Source of the DNA: Halobacillus salinus
GTDB lineage: Bacteria; Bacillota; Bacilli; Bacillales; Halobacillaceae
Direction: 5' to 3'
Length of the DNA stretch: 64,000 nt
Assembly: GCF_004684905.1 (NCBI RefSeq)
Contig: NZ_SRJC01000006.1
Span: 62,001-126,000 of the forward strand
Made by a program: the position numbers and the translations under genes. Positions 24,375-32,491 of the stretch are shown here, piece after piece (position 1 is the first letter of the stretch; every line of letters starts with the position of its first letter). Below the pieces are notes generated by a model. That model was not told where the DNA came from. It ran no database searches and saw only the letters and a program-made list of their open reading frames with translations.

Positions 24375-24935
24375 GTGAACCCGTTGAATGAACAAGAACA
24401 GTTAGAAGAATCACGAGCTAGAGTCATAGAAGTCATCTCTCAGAATATGGGGCTCTACGGAGTTACCCCATCCATTGGGCGGCTGTACTGTCTTCTTTTC
24501 TTCTCAGAGAAACCGCTTACACTGGATGAAATGAAAGAAGAGCTTGGAATGAGTAAAGCCAGTATGAGTAATGCGGTCCGAGCATTGCTTGATTTGAACA
24601 TGGTCGAGAAGACATGGGTGAAGGGCGTAAGGAAAGACCTGTACGTCGCAAGCGACAATCCACATCAGCGGTTTTTCGATTACTTCACGACGAAATGGCG
24701 TCACGCTACGATGACGAACACGAACGCCATCGAGAAAACGACGGATGAATTGAAGAATTTGCTGGATGATCCTGATACCTCAGAAGAAGTAAAAGCCAAA
24801 GCTGAAGTAGATGTAGCTAAACTAAAGGATTGGCAGGAATACTATGATTGGCTGGATCGATTAATCCATACTTTCGAAACAAAAGAAATATTGGACTTTG
24901 TCCCTTTGCATAAAGAAGAGCAAGAAAAAAGGTAG
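24375..24935 (+). CDS. GbsR/MarR-like osmolyte regulator
   Basis: 186 residues. A winged-helix DNA-binding domain covers about 20-90 (MGLYGVTPSIGRLYCLLFF, then EELGMSKASMSNAVRALLDL), the same arrangement as GbsR, the choline-sensing repressor of B. subtilis, and as its paralogue at 46055. The C-terminal half is a charged helical region. Start is GTG 24375, with an AAAGGA ten bases upstream. Flanked by a betaine-binding protein and a BCCT carrier, it likely controls osmolyte uptake (as OpcR-type regulators do). Confidence 0.85.
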   Translation: MNPLNEQEQLEESRARVIEVISQNMGLYGVTPSIGRLYCLLFFSEKPLTLDEMKEELGMSKASMSNAVRALLDLNMVEKTWVKGVRKDLYVASDNPHQRFFDYFTTKWRHATMTNTNAIEKTTDELKNLLDDPDTSEEVKAKAEVDVAKLKDWQEYYDWLDRLIHTFETKEILDFVPLHKEEQEKR

Positions 24936-24963
24936 AAAACTCCCTCTTCGGGAGGTTTCTACC
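24931..24963. terminator. Bidirectional terminator
   Basis: Hairpin GGTAGAAAACTCCC/GGGAGGTTTCTACC with a TCTTC loop, flanked by A-run on the left and TTCTTTT on the right. It lies between the convergent regulator and BCCT genes. Confidence 0.8.
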
Positions 24964-24969
24964 TTCTTT

Positions 24970-26538
24970 TCATGCAGAATAATAGTTCTTCTCTTGATTG
25001 GACGAGTCCCTTACATTGTATAGCCAAGCCTGATCCTGATCCATCATCTTCTTTGCCGCATAAATCAAAATAAATTGAAGGAAAATGATTGGGAATCCCA
25101 TTAGACCGGAAATCACCTCAAGCGGGGGCAACCCTCCGATACGCATTAAGATCAACGCCACACCTGTAATCACAGCCGCAATAATGATCCGAAGCGTTTT
25201 AGGCGGCTCAAATTTACTCATGTCCCTTGTGCTCGTATATGCTGCTACCGTATAAGTTGTAGAATCGAGCGTCGTCGTCAAGAAGATGAGTGCGACAATC
25301 ATAAAGATGACGATAGCTACATTCCCTAAAGGTAGCGATGACAAGATCTCCGGTATCGCAGCCATCCGCTGATTGTTCTCAACGAGTTGCAGCACAGACA
25401 GATCACCAGAAAGGTAACGATCGACACCCAGACCACCGAGTACACCAGTCGCAAGCCAAGATATCGCCGTCGGTGCGAGCAAGTAAGTCAGGATCATCTC
25501 TTTGATCGTCCGGCCTTGGGAAATCTTCGCAGCGAACACACTGTGAAGCATCGCCCATGTCGCACTGTAAGCGTACCAGAATACCGTATTACTCTGAACA
25601 TGCGAAGCTTCTCCTTGGTGAACAGAGTCTGTATTCAATGAAAAACTGAGATAATGAGACAGCAGGAACGTTACGCTGTCGGAAAAATAATTCAAGATGA
25701 ATACCCCTGGCCCTGCTATCAAAATGAACACAGCAAAAAAGCCTGCCAAGTACATGTTCATCGTACTCAGTCGTTTGATTCCTTTTTCAACACCTAAGTA
25801 AGCACTGATCGAAAACAACGCAACCCAGACGATGGTGACAATGATCGTCATGGTAAACGTCACGTCCATTCCCAGTAAAGCCGATAGATTATGTGTAATG
25901 ATCGGTGCCCCGAGTCCAAGCGTGACCGCTGCTCCAGCTAGAATGCTGACAAGAAACAACATGTCGAGCGCGCGTCCGCCCCAACCGTCGGTAAACTTAT
26001 CTCCAAATAATACGCGGCAAGCTTCTGAGATCCTCATCAGCGGTCGTTTTTTCACATGAAGAATATATCCCATTGCCGGTGCGATCATGACGAATATCGC
26101 AAACACCTGAAAACTCCATAGAAACATGCTGTAGGAATTCCCCCACAAGAGCGCCTCTGCAGAACCAGGATCTACTCCAGCAGGTGGATCATTCGCAACA
26201 GACGTCCACTGCAACATTCCTGTTCGCATGATTGTCGATCCGATTCCCATTGCAATCAGAATCGATGCATACTCAAACAGCGTGAACCTCGGCTTCTCTT
26301 TTGGGTTGCCTAGTACAACCTGTCCATATTTTGAAAACGAAAAATACAATGCTGCTCCGACAAGGATTACCCCGTACCAAAGGTAGCCCCAGCTGAACAC
26401 GTCGACTATGTAATCGAAAATCGAGTTCAGCAGCTCTAAGGACTGCGTCTCATACAGGGCAAATGGAATACTGATCAACACGATGACCAGCAAAGATGGC
26501 ATAAAGATCTTGTAGTCGATGAGCTTCTTTCCATTCAT
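24970..26538 (-). CDS. BCCT family osmolyte transporter with an atypical substrate site
   Basis: 522 residues, about 12 membrane helices. RGRTI-like SQGRTIKEM near 338 and the general layout identify the betaine/carnitine/choline transporter family. The glycine-rich helix reads AMGIGSTIMRTGMLQW (about 92-107) where betaine carriers have GMGIGL...AEP. The helix that normally reads FYWAWWISW is FWYAYSATW here (about 320-328), so two of the tryptophans forming the betaine aromatic box are gone. Substrate is therefore uncertain despite the osmolyte neighbourhood. Confidence 0.85.
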   Translation of the reverse strand: MNGKKLIDYKIFMPSLLVIVLISIPFALYETQSLELLNSIFDYIVDVFSWGYLWYGVILVGAALYFSFSKYGQVVLGNPKEKPRFTLFEYASILIAMGIGSTIMRTGMLQWTSVANDPPAGVDPGSAEALLWGNSYSMFLWSFQVFAIFVMIAPAMGYILHVKKRPLMRISEACRVLFGDKFTDGWGGRALDMLFLVSILAGAAVTLGLGAPIITHNLSALLGMDVTFTMTIIVTIVWVALFSISAYLGVEKGIKRLSTMNMYLAGFFAVFILIAGPGVFILNYFSDSVTFLLSHYLSFSLNTDSVHQGEASHVQSNTVFWYAYSATWAMLHSVFAAKISQGRTIKEMILTYLLAPTAISWLATGVLGGLGVDRYLSGDLSVLQLVENNQRMAAIPEILSSLPLGNVAIVIFMIVALIFLTTTLDSTTYTVAAYTSTRDMSKFEPPKTLRIIIAAVITGVALILMRIGGLPPLEVISGLMGFPIIFLQFILIYAAKKMMDQDQAWLYNVRDSSNQEKNYYSA

Positions 26539-26723
26539 ACGAATCTCTCCCTTTTCTATTCCAATATAATGGTAATGTGAATTTCGTATTCCCGGAAGAA
26601 AACGAGATTAAAAGAGAAATTTGAAGAAATTTATTCCGTTGCTTGGAAGTGAAATAACTAAAGAATGGTAGACTTAAGGTAAAGAGAATGAAGAGTAATA
26701 ATATAGAAAGAGGTAGTTTAGCG

Positions 26724-27599
26724 ATGAAAAATGATAAACCTCAACAGCATTATGCAGGCTACAAGAGACTTACCATCATGGACGATTATCTGGACGTAAC
26801 GTTCCCAGTAATGATGATGTACCCTACAGATATTCCTGAGCAAGCTGAAACAATCGGACCGTATAAGGTAAACGTTGCGAAGAATGCGCCACCGAAGGAT
26901 GACACTTACCCTCTGGTTCTTATTTCTCATGGTACGGGCGGGACACCGCTTGTGTACCGTACCCTCGCCCGTCATTTAGCGCAAAATGGGTTTGTCGTCG
27001 CCATGCCAGAACATCCATTCAATAATGTGCATGACAATCAATTAGAGAACACTACGAAACTCTTAAAAAGCAGACCTAGAAATATTACTCAAACGATAGA
27101 CGGGGTTGTAGGTGATGCCTTTTTCAAATCTCACGTAGATGGTAATGACATCTCAATCATCGGACATTCGATGGGAGGATATACCGCAGTAGCCGCAACA
27201 GGTGGAACCCCATCCACGCTCCCTTGGGAAACTCCTGAGACCATCGAGGTAGATGTGGAGGAGAGAATAAAGAGAGTGATTCTGTTGGCCCCTGCTTTAG
27301 GATGGTTTATGAAGGAAGGGGCGGTGGATGAGTTCTCTTTACCAACTCTTATGATGACAGGGGAGAAAGACACCATCACTCCTCATTTCCATGCTGGGTT
27401 TCTTCTAAACGGGGTTCGAAACCCTGGGCTGATCGATCATAAAGTCATCCATAACGCCGGTCACTTTTCCTTCTTGAGTCCTTTCCCAGAAGAAATAAAA
27501 GATCCTTCTTTCCCTCCTTCCCAAGACCCAGAAGGATTCGATCGAGAACTTTTCCGAAGGGAATTAGAGTCGGATATCGTACATTTTCTAAGACAATAA
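26724..27599 (+). CDS. Alpha/beta hydrolase of the dienelactone hydrolase/PAF-acetylhydrolase type
   Basis: 291 residues from ATG 26724 (AGAGGT nine bases upstream); an in-frame ATG at 26688 has a weaker site. The nucleophile elbow is GHSMGGYTA near residue 150 with the serine central. The oxyanion region is LISHGTGGTPLVY near 70. The acid and histidine are probably in MTGEKDTITP and NAGHFSFL near 215 and 250. No signal peptide. Its natural ester substrate is unknown. Convergent with the PFK-like gene. Confidence 0.82.
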   Translation: MKNDKPQQHYAGYKRLTIMDDYLDVTFPVMMMYPTDIPEQAETIGPYKVNVAKNAPPKDDTYPLVLISHGTGGTPLVYRTLARHLAQNGFVVAMPEHPFNNVHDNQLENTTKLLKSRPRNITQTIDGVVGDAFFKSHVDGNDISIIGHSMGGYTAVAATGGTPSTLPWETPETIEVDVEERIKRVILLAPALGWFMKEGAVDEFSLPTLMMTGEKDTITPHFHAGFLLNGVRNPGLIDHKVIHNAGHFSFLSPFPEEIKDPSFPPSQDPEGFDRELFRRELESDIVHFLRQ

Positions 27600-27639
27600 A
27601 AAAGATGGAACTCCTTTCAAATAGGAGTTCCATCTTTTT
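27600..27639. terminator. Bidirectional terminator
   Basis: Stem AGATGGAACTCC/GGAGTTCCATCT, 9-nt loop, A-run before and T-run after. Serves the hydrolase (plus) and the PFK-like gene (minus). Confidence 0.88.
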
Positions 27640-27648
27640 CGATATAGC

Positions 27649-28608
27649 TTAAATCGACAACTTCTTCGGTAACTGATAAACACTTTCATCCATTTCGATT
27701 CGCTGTTCCAAAGTATCTTCAAGGGATAAATTCACCAACTGGCGATCTTGAACCGTCACCAACTGACCCGTCTTCCCTTCAAGAAGTAAATCAACAGCAA
27801 ACGCTCCTAGCCTACTCGCAAAAATACGGTCCCTCGCTGTTGGAGCACCGCCACGCTGGATATGGCCAAGTGAGGTAACACGGGATTCTATTCCCGCTTC
27901 TTTTGTCAGCTTCTCATGAAGAACCGCCCCACTCATCATCCCTTCCGCTACCACAATGATTCGGTAACGCTTCTCTCGAGTGCCGCCTTGTTTGATCTCC
28001 TCTATAATACTGTGAAGATCTTCACGCTTCTCAGGAATCAAGATATTCTCAGCACCACCGGCAAGTCCTGCCCATAGCGCTAAATTCCCTGTATCTTTCC
28101 CCATCACTTCAATAATAGAAGTTTTCTCATGCGAAGAAGCGGTGTCGCGGATACGGTCCATGTAATCCACAACGGTATTGAGCGCCGTGTCAAAACCGAT
28201 CGTCTCCGTCACTCCTGGAACATCGTTATCAATTGTCGCTGGTATTCCTATACATGCAAGTCCTGTTTTTTCAAGAAGGGCAGCCGCTTGCAACGCTTCT
28301 TTCCCTCCGATGACAACCACGGAATCGATCTCATACTTATGTAAAATGGATTGGGCTTTCTTCTGCCCTTCCTCAGTGAACATCTTCTCACAGCTAGATG
28401 ACTGCAGAATCGTCCCTCCACGCTGCATGATCGATCCTACAGAAGCGGCATCCATGGATTCCAAACGTTCTTCCAGGATCCCTTCAAATCCACCTTTCAC
28501 ACCGATCATTTCTATCTTGTTGTAAATACCGGATCGAACGACCGCACGGATGGCGGCGTTCATTCCTGGAGCATCCGCTCCGCTCGTTAGTACAGCCATT
28601 CTCTTCAT
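27649..28608 (-). CDS. Phosphofructokinase paralogue with a degraded ATP site
   Basis: 319 residues from ATG 28608; in this numbering it lines up with Geobacillus PfkA without gaps for the first 250 residues. Catalytic D127 (ATIDND), R154, E222, R243, H249 and R252 are kept. ATP-site positions are changed: G11 to A (GADAPG), R72 to S, and GGDGS at 101-105 to GGKEA, so the Mg-ATP aspartate 103 is a lysine. R162 and R171 are lysines. It is intact and full length, hence not simply decaying. It may be a regulatory or non-ATP enzyme. It stands alone, not next to pyk. Confidence 0.85.
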   Translation of the reverse strand: MKRMAVLTSGADAPGMNAAIRAVVRSGIYNKIEMIGVKGGFEGILEERLESMDAASVGSIMQRGGTILQSSSCEKMFTEEGQKKAQSILHKYEIDSVVVIGGKEALQAAALLEKTGLACIGIPATIDNDVPGVTETIGFDTALNTVVDYMDRIRDTASSHEKTSIIEVMGKDTGNLALWAGLAGGAENILIPEKREDLHSIIEEIKQGGTREKRYRIIVVAEGMMSGAVLHEKLTKEAGIESRVTSLGHIQRGGAPTARDRIFASRLGAFAVDLLLEGKTGQLVTVQDRQLVNLSLEDTLEQRIEMDESVYQLPKKLSI

Positions 28609-28617
28609 CATTACCAC

Positions 28618-28930
28618 TCTCTTTCTATCTTCTGAGCCTCGGTCCAGCCCGTTTCCTGCTGGTCTTAATCGCGCATCCTGACTCGTTTAACTTTTGGGTC
28701 GTATTTCTATTTTACAAAAAAACGGCCAAGAAACCTAATTTTTGTTCGATATTGGTTCGTATCCCTCCAATAGTCCCCTAGACAAAAGGGCACCAGCACG
28801 CGTCCCTCCTCCCCAAAAAACTATTCCCAAAAAATTTTCAGGTTTCGAGAAATTTCCACCTGGGTAGACAGATTGTACTGGTTATTGATTACTTATTATT
28901 CTAAAAAACTACATAGGAGGTTCGAAAATA
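28618..28930. other. 313-bp intergenic control region
   Basis: No gene found. It carries the divergent starts of the PFK-like gene and the catalase gene; the only clear signal is the SigB-like promoter at 28842-28867. Confidence 0.5.
28842..28867 (+). promoter_or_regulatory. SigB-like promoter of the catalase gene
   Basis: GTTTCG (28842-28847), 14-bp spacer, GGGTAG (28862-28867), close to the general-stress consensus GTTTAA-N13-15-GGGWAW. It lies 63 bp before the catalase start. Confidence 0.6.
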
Positions 28931-30967
28931 ATGAGTGATAGAAAAAATAGAAAAGACGAACAGTTAGACCAGTACCGTACCGATGATTCTGGCAAACACA
29001 CGACCACCAACCAAGGCCTTAAGATATCTGAAGACGAATTCTCTTTAAAAGCAGGAGAACGTGGTCCTACATTAATGGAAGACTTTCATTTCCGTGAAAA
29101 AATGACCCACTTCGACCACGAACGCATTCCTGAACGAATCGTTCACGCCCGTGGTTTCGCTGCTCACGGAGAGTTCCAGCTTTATGAGAACCTCGAAAAA
29201 TATACGAAAGCCGATTTCCTGAATGATACATCGAAAACGACACCCGTATTCGTCCGCTTCTCGACGGTGGCAGGATCGAAAGGATCTCCTGAAACAGCCC
29301 GTGATGCGCGCGGATTCGCGACGAAATTTTATACAGAGGAAGGCAACTACGACTTAGTCGGAAACAACATTCCCGTCTTCTTCATTCAAGATGCGATCAA
29401 GTTCCCGGACTTGATTCATGCCGTGAAACCAGAACCTCATAACGGGATGCCTCAAGCTGCATCTGCTCACGACACATTCTGGGACTTCATCGCCAATAAC
29501 CAGGAATCTGCCCATATGGTGATGTGGGCGATGTCTGACCGTGCCATCCCACGAAGCTTCCGTATGATGGAAGGCTTCGGTGTGCACACATTCCGTCTAG
29601 TGAATGAGAAAAACGAAGCCCGTTTCGTGAAATTCCACTGGAAGCCGGTGCTCGGTACCCACTCGCTAGTCTGGGATGAAGCACAGAAGATCTCCGGTAA
29701 GGATGCGGACTTCCACCGCGGCGATCTGTACAGTTCCATTGAAAACGGCGACTATCCGGAATACGAACTCGGCATCCAAGTAATTAAGGAAGAAGACGAA
29801 TTCAAATTCGATTTCGACGTCTTGGATCCAACGAAACTATGGCCGGAAGAAGAAGTTCCCGTTGAAATCGTCGGTAAGATGACGCTGAACCGTAACGTCG
29901 ACAATGTATTCGCAGAGACCGAACAAGTCGCGTTCCACCCAGGCCATGTTGTACCAGGCATCGACTTCACCAACGATCCGTTGCTTCAAGGACGTCTGTT
30001 CTCTTATACCGATACGCAGCTGATTCGTCTTGGTGGTCCGAACTTCCATGAGTTACCGATCAACCGTCCAGTCTGTCCGTTCCACAATAATCAGCGCGAC
30101 GGATATGGACGTCACACGATCAATACGGGGCAAGTGAGCTATCACAAGAACTCACTATCAAACAATACCCCATCTCCTGCTTCCGAGGAAGAAGGTGGGT
30201 ATGCTCATTACCAGGAGAAAGTCGAAGGAAGAAAGGTTCGTGCACGTAGTGAAAGCTTCAAGGACCACTTCTCCCAGGCGACACTATTCTGGAACAGTAT
30301 GAGCGATCATGAGAAGGACCATATCATTTCCGCTTTCAGCTTCGAGCTTGGAAAAGTCGGAAACGAATCGGTACGCAAGCAAGTCATCGAGATGTTCGCA
30401 AACGTCAGCCTCGACCTTGCCAAACCGGTAGCGGAAAACATCGGTGTCGATGCTCCGACATCCGGCGGTTCTGATGTGACGAAATCTTCTCCTGCTTTAA
30501 GTCAGGCGAACTCCGTCCAATCGACGAAGACGAGACACGTCGGCGTCCTTCTCGATCAAGGGTTCGACGGCTCCAAAGTCCAAAAGATCATCAACTCCCT
30601 GCAATCAGAGGGAATGATCCCGATGGTCATCAGTCAGAAACAAGGAACATTGAAATCGAAAGACGGCGAAACAGTCGACGTCCAGCATACCTTCACAACA
30701 ATCGACCCTGTACTTCTTGATGCGGTCTACGTTGCGGGAGGAAATATGGAAGATAAGGCCTTCAAGATGAACGCAAATTATTACGTGAGCGAGGCCTTCA
30801 AACACTTTAAGCCAATCGGCGCAACAGGCAATGGTGTGGATGTATTGAAAGAACATGATATGCAACATGCGGCGGGTGTCGTCTCGGCAGACGGTGCTGA
30901 ACAATTCGTGAAAGAATTCAGCCAAGCCGTGGCAGAACACCGCCACTTCGAACGTCAACTCGTGTGA
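28931..30967 (+). CDS. katE: Large-subunit (clade 2) monofunctional catalase
   Basis: 678 residues. The catalase core spans about 25-510: catalytic histidine in RIVHARGFAAHG near 73, active-site asparagine in DLVGNNIPVFF near 140, and haem tyrosine in RLFSYTDTQLIRLGG near 360. The C-terminal 150 residues (TRHVGVLLDQGFDGSK onward) form the DJ-1/PfpI-like flavodoxin domain found only in large catalases. B. subtilis KatE, a SigB-controlled general-stress catalase, has the same plan. AGGAGG precedes ATG 28931. Decomposes hydrogen peroxide in the cytoplasm. Confidence 0.93.
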   Translation: MSDRKNRKDEQLDQYRTDDSGKHTTTNQGLKISEDEFSLKAGERGPTLMEDFHFREKMTHFDHERIPERIVHARGFAAHGEFQLYENLEKYTKADFLNDTSKTTPVFVRFSTVAGSKGSPETARDARGFATKFYTEEGNYDLVGNNIPVFFIQDAIKFPDLIHAVKPEPHNGMPQAASAHDTFWDFIANNQESAHMVMWAMSDRAIPRSFRMMEGFGVHTFRLVNEKNEARFVKFHWKPVLGTHSLVWDEAQKISGKDADFHRGDLYSSIENGDYPEYELGIQVIKEEDEFKFDFDVLDPTKLWPEEEVPVEIVGKMTLNRNVDNVFAETEQVAFHPGHVVPGIDFTNDPLLQGRLFSYTDTQLIRLGGPNFHELPINRPVCPFHNNQRDGYGRHTINTGQVSYHKNSLSNNTPSPASEEEGGYAHYQEKVEGRKVRARSESFKDHFSQATLFWNSMSDHEKDHIISAFSFELGKVGNESVRKQVIEMFANVSLDLAKPVAENIGVDAPTSGGSDVTKSSPALSQANSVQSTKTRHVGVLLDQGFDGSKVQKIINSLQSEGMIPMVISQKQGTLKSKDGETVDVQHTFTTIDPVLLDAVYVAGGNMEDKAFKMNANYYVSEAFKHFKPIGATGNGVDVLKEHDMQHAAGVVSADGAEQFVKEFSQAVAEHRHFERQLV

Positions 30968-31010
30968 GATGCAGATTAATAGATTTTTTTAAAAGAGAAT
31001 AATATCTCCA

Positions 31011-31047
31011 ACTGACTCCCCAGGCGCTCCAGCCTAGGGAGTCAGTT
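31011..31047 (+). terminator. Hairpin after the catalase gene
   Basis: Long stem AACTGACTCCC/GGGAGTCAGTT with an inner AGGC/GCCT pairing. No T-run follows, so terminator function is uncertain. Confidence 0.45.
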
Positions 31048-31165
31048 ATGCTAATGACCACATTGGAAAATATTTTTCTACGATAACGTTTGAAATATAG
31101 CCATATATGTACTACCATGAAAATTCCTACTGTTGCCTCCTGAAAAAAAGAGAGGAGGCGAAAGC

Positions 31166-31342
31166 ATGCCAAACTATGAAATCGGATCTAAGATCACTCA
31201 TCGCTGCAAAGATTGTTACCACGATGAGCAAACCATTCTTAAGGTCACGCCAAAAGAGTTCTCTGAGAAAACAGCCTACATACTGTGGACTCAATGCACT
31301 TCTTGCGGTCAAAACGACACGCGCCTCACGACAAGCGAATGA
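31166..31342 (+). CDS. Small zinc-ribbon-like protein, 58 residues
   Basis: ATG 31166 has GAGGAGG seven bases upstream; in-frame codons before it lack a ribosome site. Two Cys-x-x-Cys pairs, HRCKDCYHD (13-21) and QCTSCGQND, indicate a zinc-binding fold. The rest is polar. Function unknown; the protein is unrelated in sequence to the 39-residue microprotein at 19890. Own terminator follows. Confidence 0.72.
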   Translation: MPNYEIGSKITHRCKDCYHDEQTILKVTPKEFSEKTAYILWTQCTSCGQNDTRLTTSE

Positions 31343-31377
31343 GGTCAGCTGACATTAGATAAATAGCTATTGGAACA

Positions 31378-31416
31378 AAGCGAGCCCGCCATCACAAGGG
31401 TTCGCTTCTTTTTTTG
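31378..31416 (+). terminator. Terminator of the small zinc-ribbon gene
   Basis: Stem AAGCGAGCCC/GGGTTCGCTT, 10-nt loop, followed by a T-rich run. Confidence 0.85.
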
Positions 31417-31483
31417 TATTAATTGAAAGCCTTTTCATAAATTTGTATATCTATTAGAATAGGAAGAATAGAGGGGGATGGTT

Positions 31484-32491
31484 ATGAAGACAGATAAGTG
31501 GATCTATACCTTTTTCATTACGGCTGTTGTGCTTTCCGCCGGAATGGTTGCCTTTTATGCAGTCAAAGCCTTTGCCCATACAGGAGAATGGAACCAGGTG
31601 TCATCTGAGCCATTGGAAGGTCTTCATTACGTACTCATTCCCCAGGAAACGGACAACGACTATTGGCGCCTTATTGAAAAAGGTGCGCGTAAAGCAGAAC
31701 AGGAAGAGAACATTACCCTGGAATACAACGGCCCTGCCAAATCGGATATGGCGGACCACATCGAATGGATTGAGAAAGCGATCGCATCGAGAGTCGATGG
31801 CATTATTACACAAGGCCTGCAAGATGAGCTCTTCCGCCCTGTCATCAATAAAGCGATCGATAAAGGGATCCCCGTTATCACGATTGATACCGACGCCCCC
31901 TCCAGCGAGCGCTCTGCCTATGTTGGGACTGATAACTACGAGGCAGGGTTCCTTGCCGGGGAAGCACTAATAGAAGATACAAACGGACAAGCAAAAGTCG
32001 GCATCATCACCGGTAGTTTCGATGCGGAGAATATGCAGCTTCGCGTCCAAGGGTTCAATGATGCCTTGAAGAAGGCTCCTGGAATCGAGGTACTCGACAC
32101 GAAATCCTCTGATATCAAACGGATTCAAGCCGCTCAGAAGACGAACCAAATGATGGCTGAACATCCTGAGATCAATGCCTTTTTCGGAACAAGTGCCTTA
32201 GATAGCTTCGGCATCGTATCAACCCTCCAGCAGCGCGGTTGGCAGGATGACTTCTACATAATCGGCTTCGATACGTTGCCGGAGACGATCGATTTAATCG
32301 AAGAAGGAAAAGTAGATGCCACTGTCGTCCAACACCCGTTCGAAATGGGATATGAAAGTGTGAAAAAGCTGAAAGAGTTATCTCAGAACAAACCCGTCGG
32401 CGCCATCAACCATACGACAACGAGCATTTTGAGAAAACAGGACCTCACCAACCAGAAGCCTTTCTACCCGGAAATAGGTGAAGGGCCATGA
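31484..32491 (+). CDS. Membrane-anchored sugar-binding protein, sensing partner of the kinase
   Basis: 335 residues from ATG 31484 (GAGGGGG six bases upstream). A single hydrophobic segment (about 5-28, YTFFITAVVLSAGMVAFYAV) has no lipobox and no obvious cleavage site, so it is an anchor. The rest is a periplasmic-binding protein of the LacI/RbsB class (HYVLIPQETDNDYWRLIEKG near 48, GIITGSFDAENMQLRVQGF near 165, FFGTSALDSFGIV near 230). It overlaps the kinase start by ATGA. AraP of the Geobacillus AraPST system and XylFII of clostridia work the same way: they present sugar to the kinase rather than to a transporter. Confidence 0.85.
   Translation: MKTDKWIYTFFITAVVLSAGMVAFYAVKAFAHTGEWNQVSSEPLEGLHYVLIPQETDNDYWRLIEKGARKAEQEENITLEYNGPAKSDMADHIEWIEKAIASRVDGIITQGLQDELFRPVINKAIDKGIPVITIDTDAPSSERSAYVGTDNYEAGFLAGEALIEDTNGQAKVGIITGSFDAENMQLRVQGFNDALKKAPGIEVLDTKSSDIKRIQAAQKTNQMMAEHPEINAFFGTSALDSFGIVSTLQQRGWQDDFYIIGFDTLPETIDLIEEGKVDATVVQHPFEMGYESVKKLKELSQNKPVGAINHTTTSILRKQDLTNQKPFYPEIGEGP

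Noticed and set aside
28618-28930. Riboswitch ahead of the PFK-like or catalase gene
   Set aside because: No conserved multi-stem fold or known aptamer core seen.
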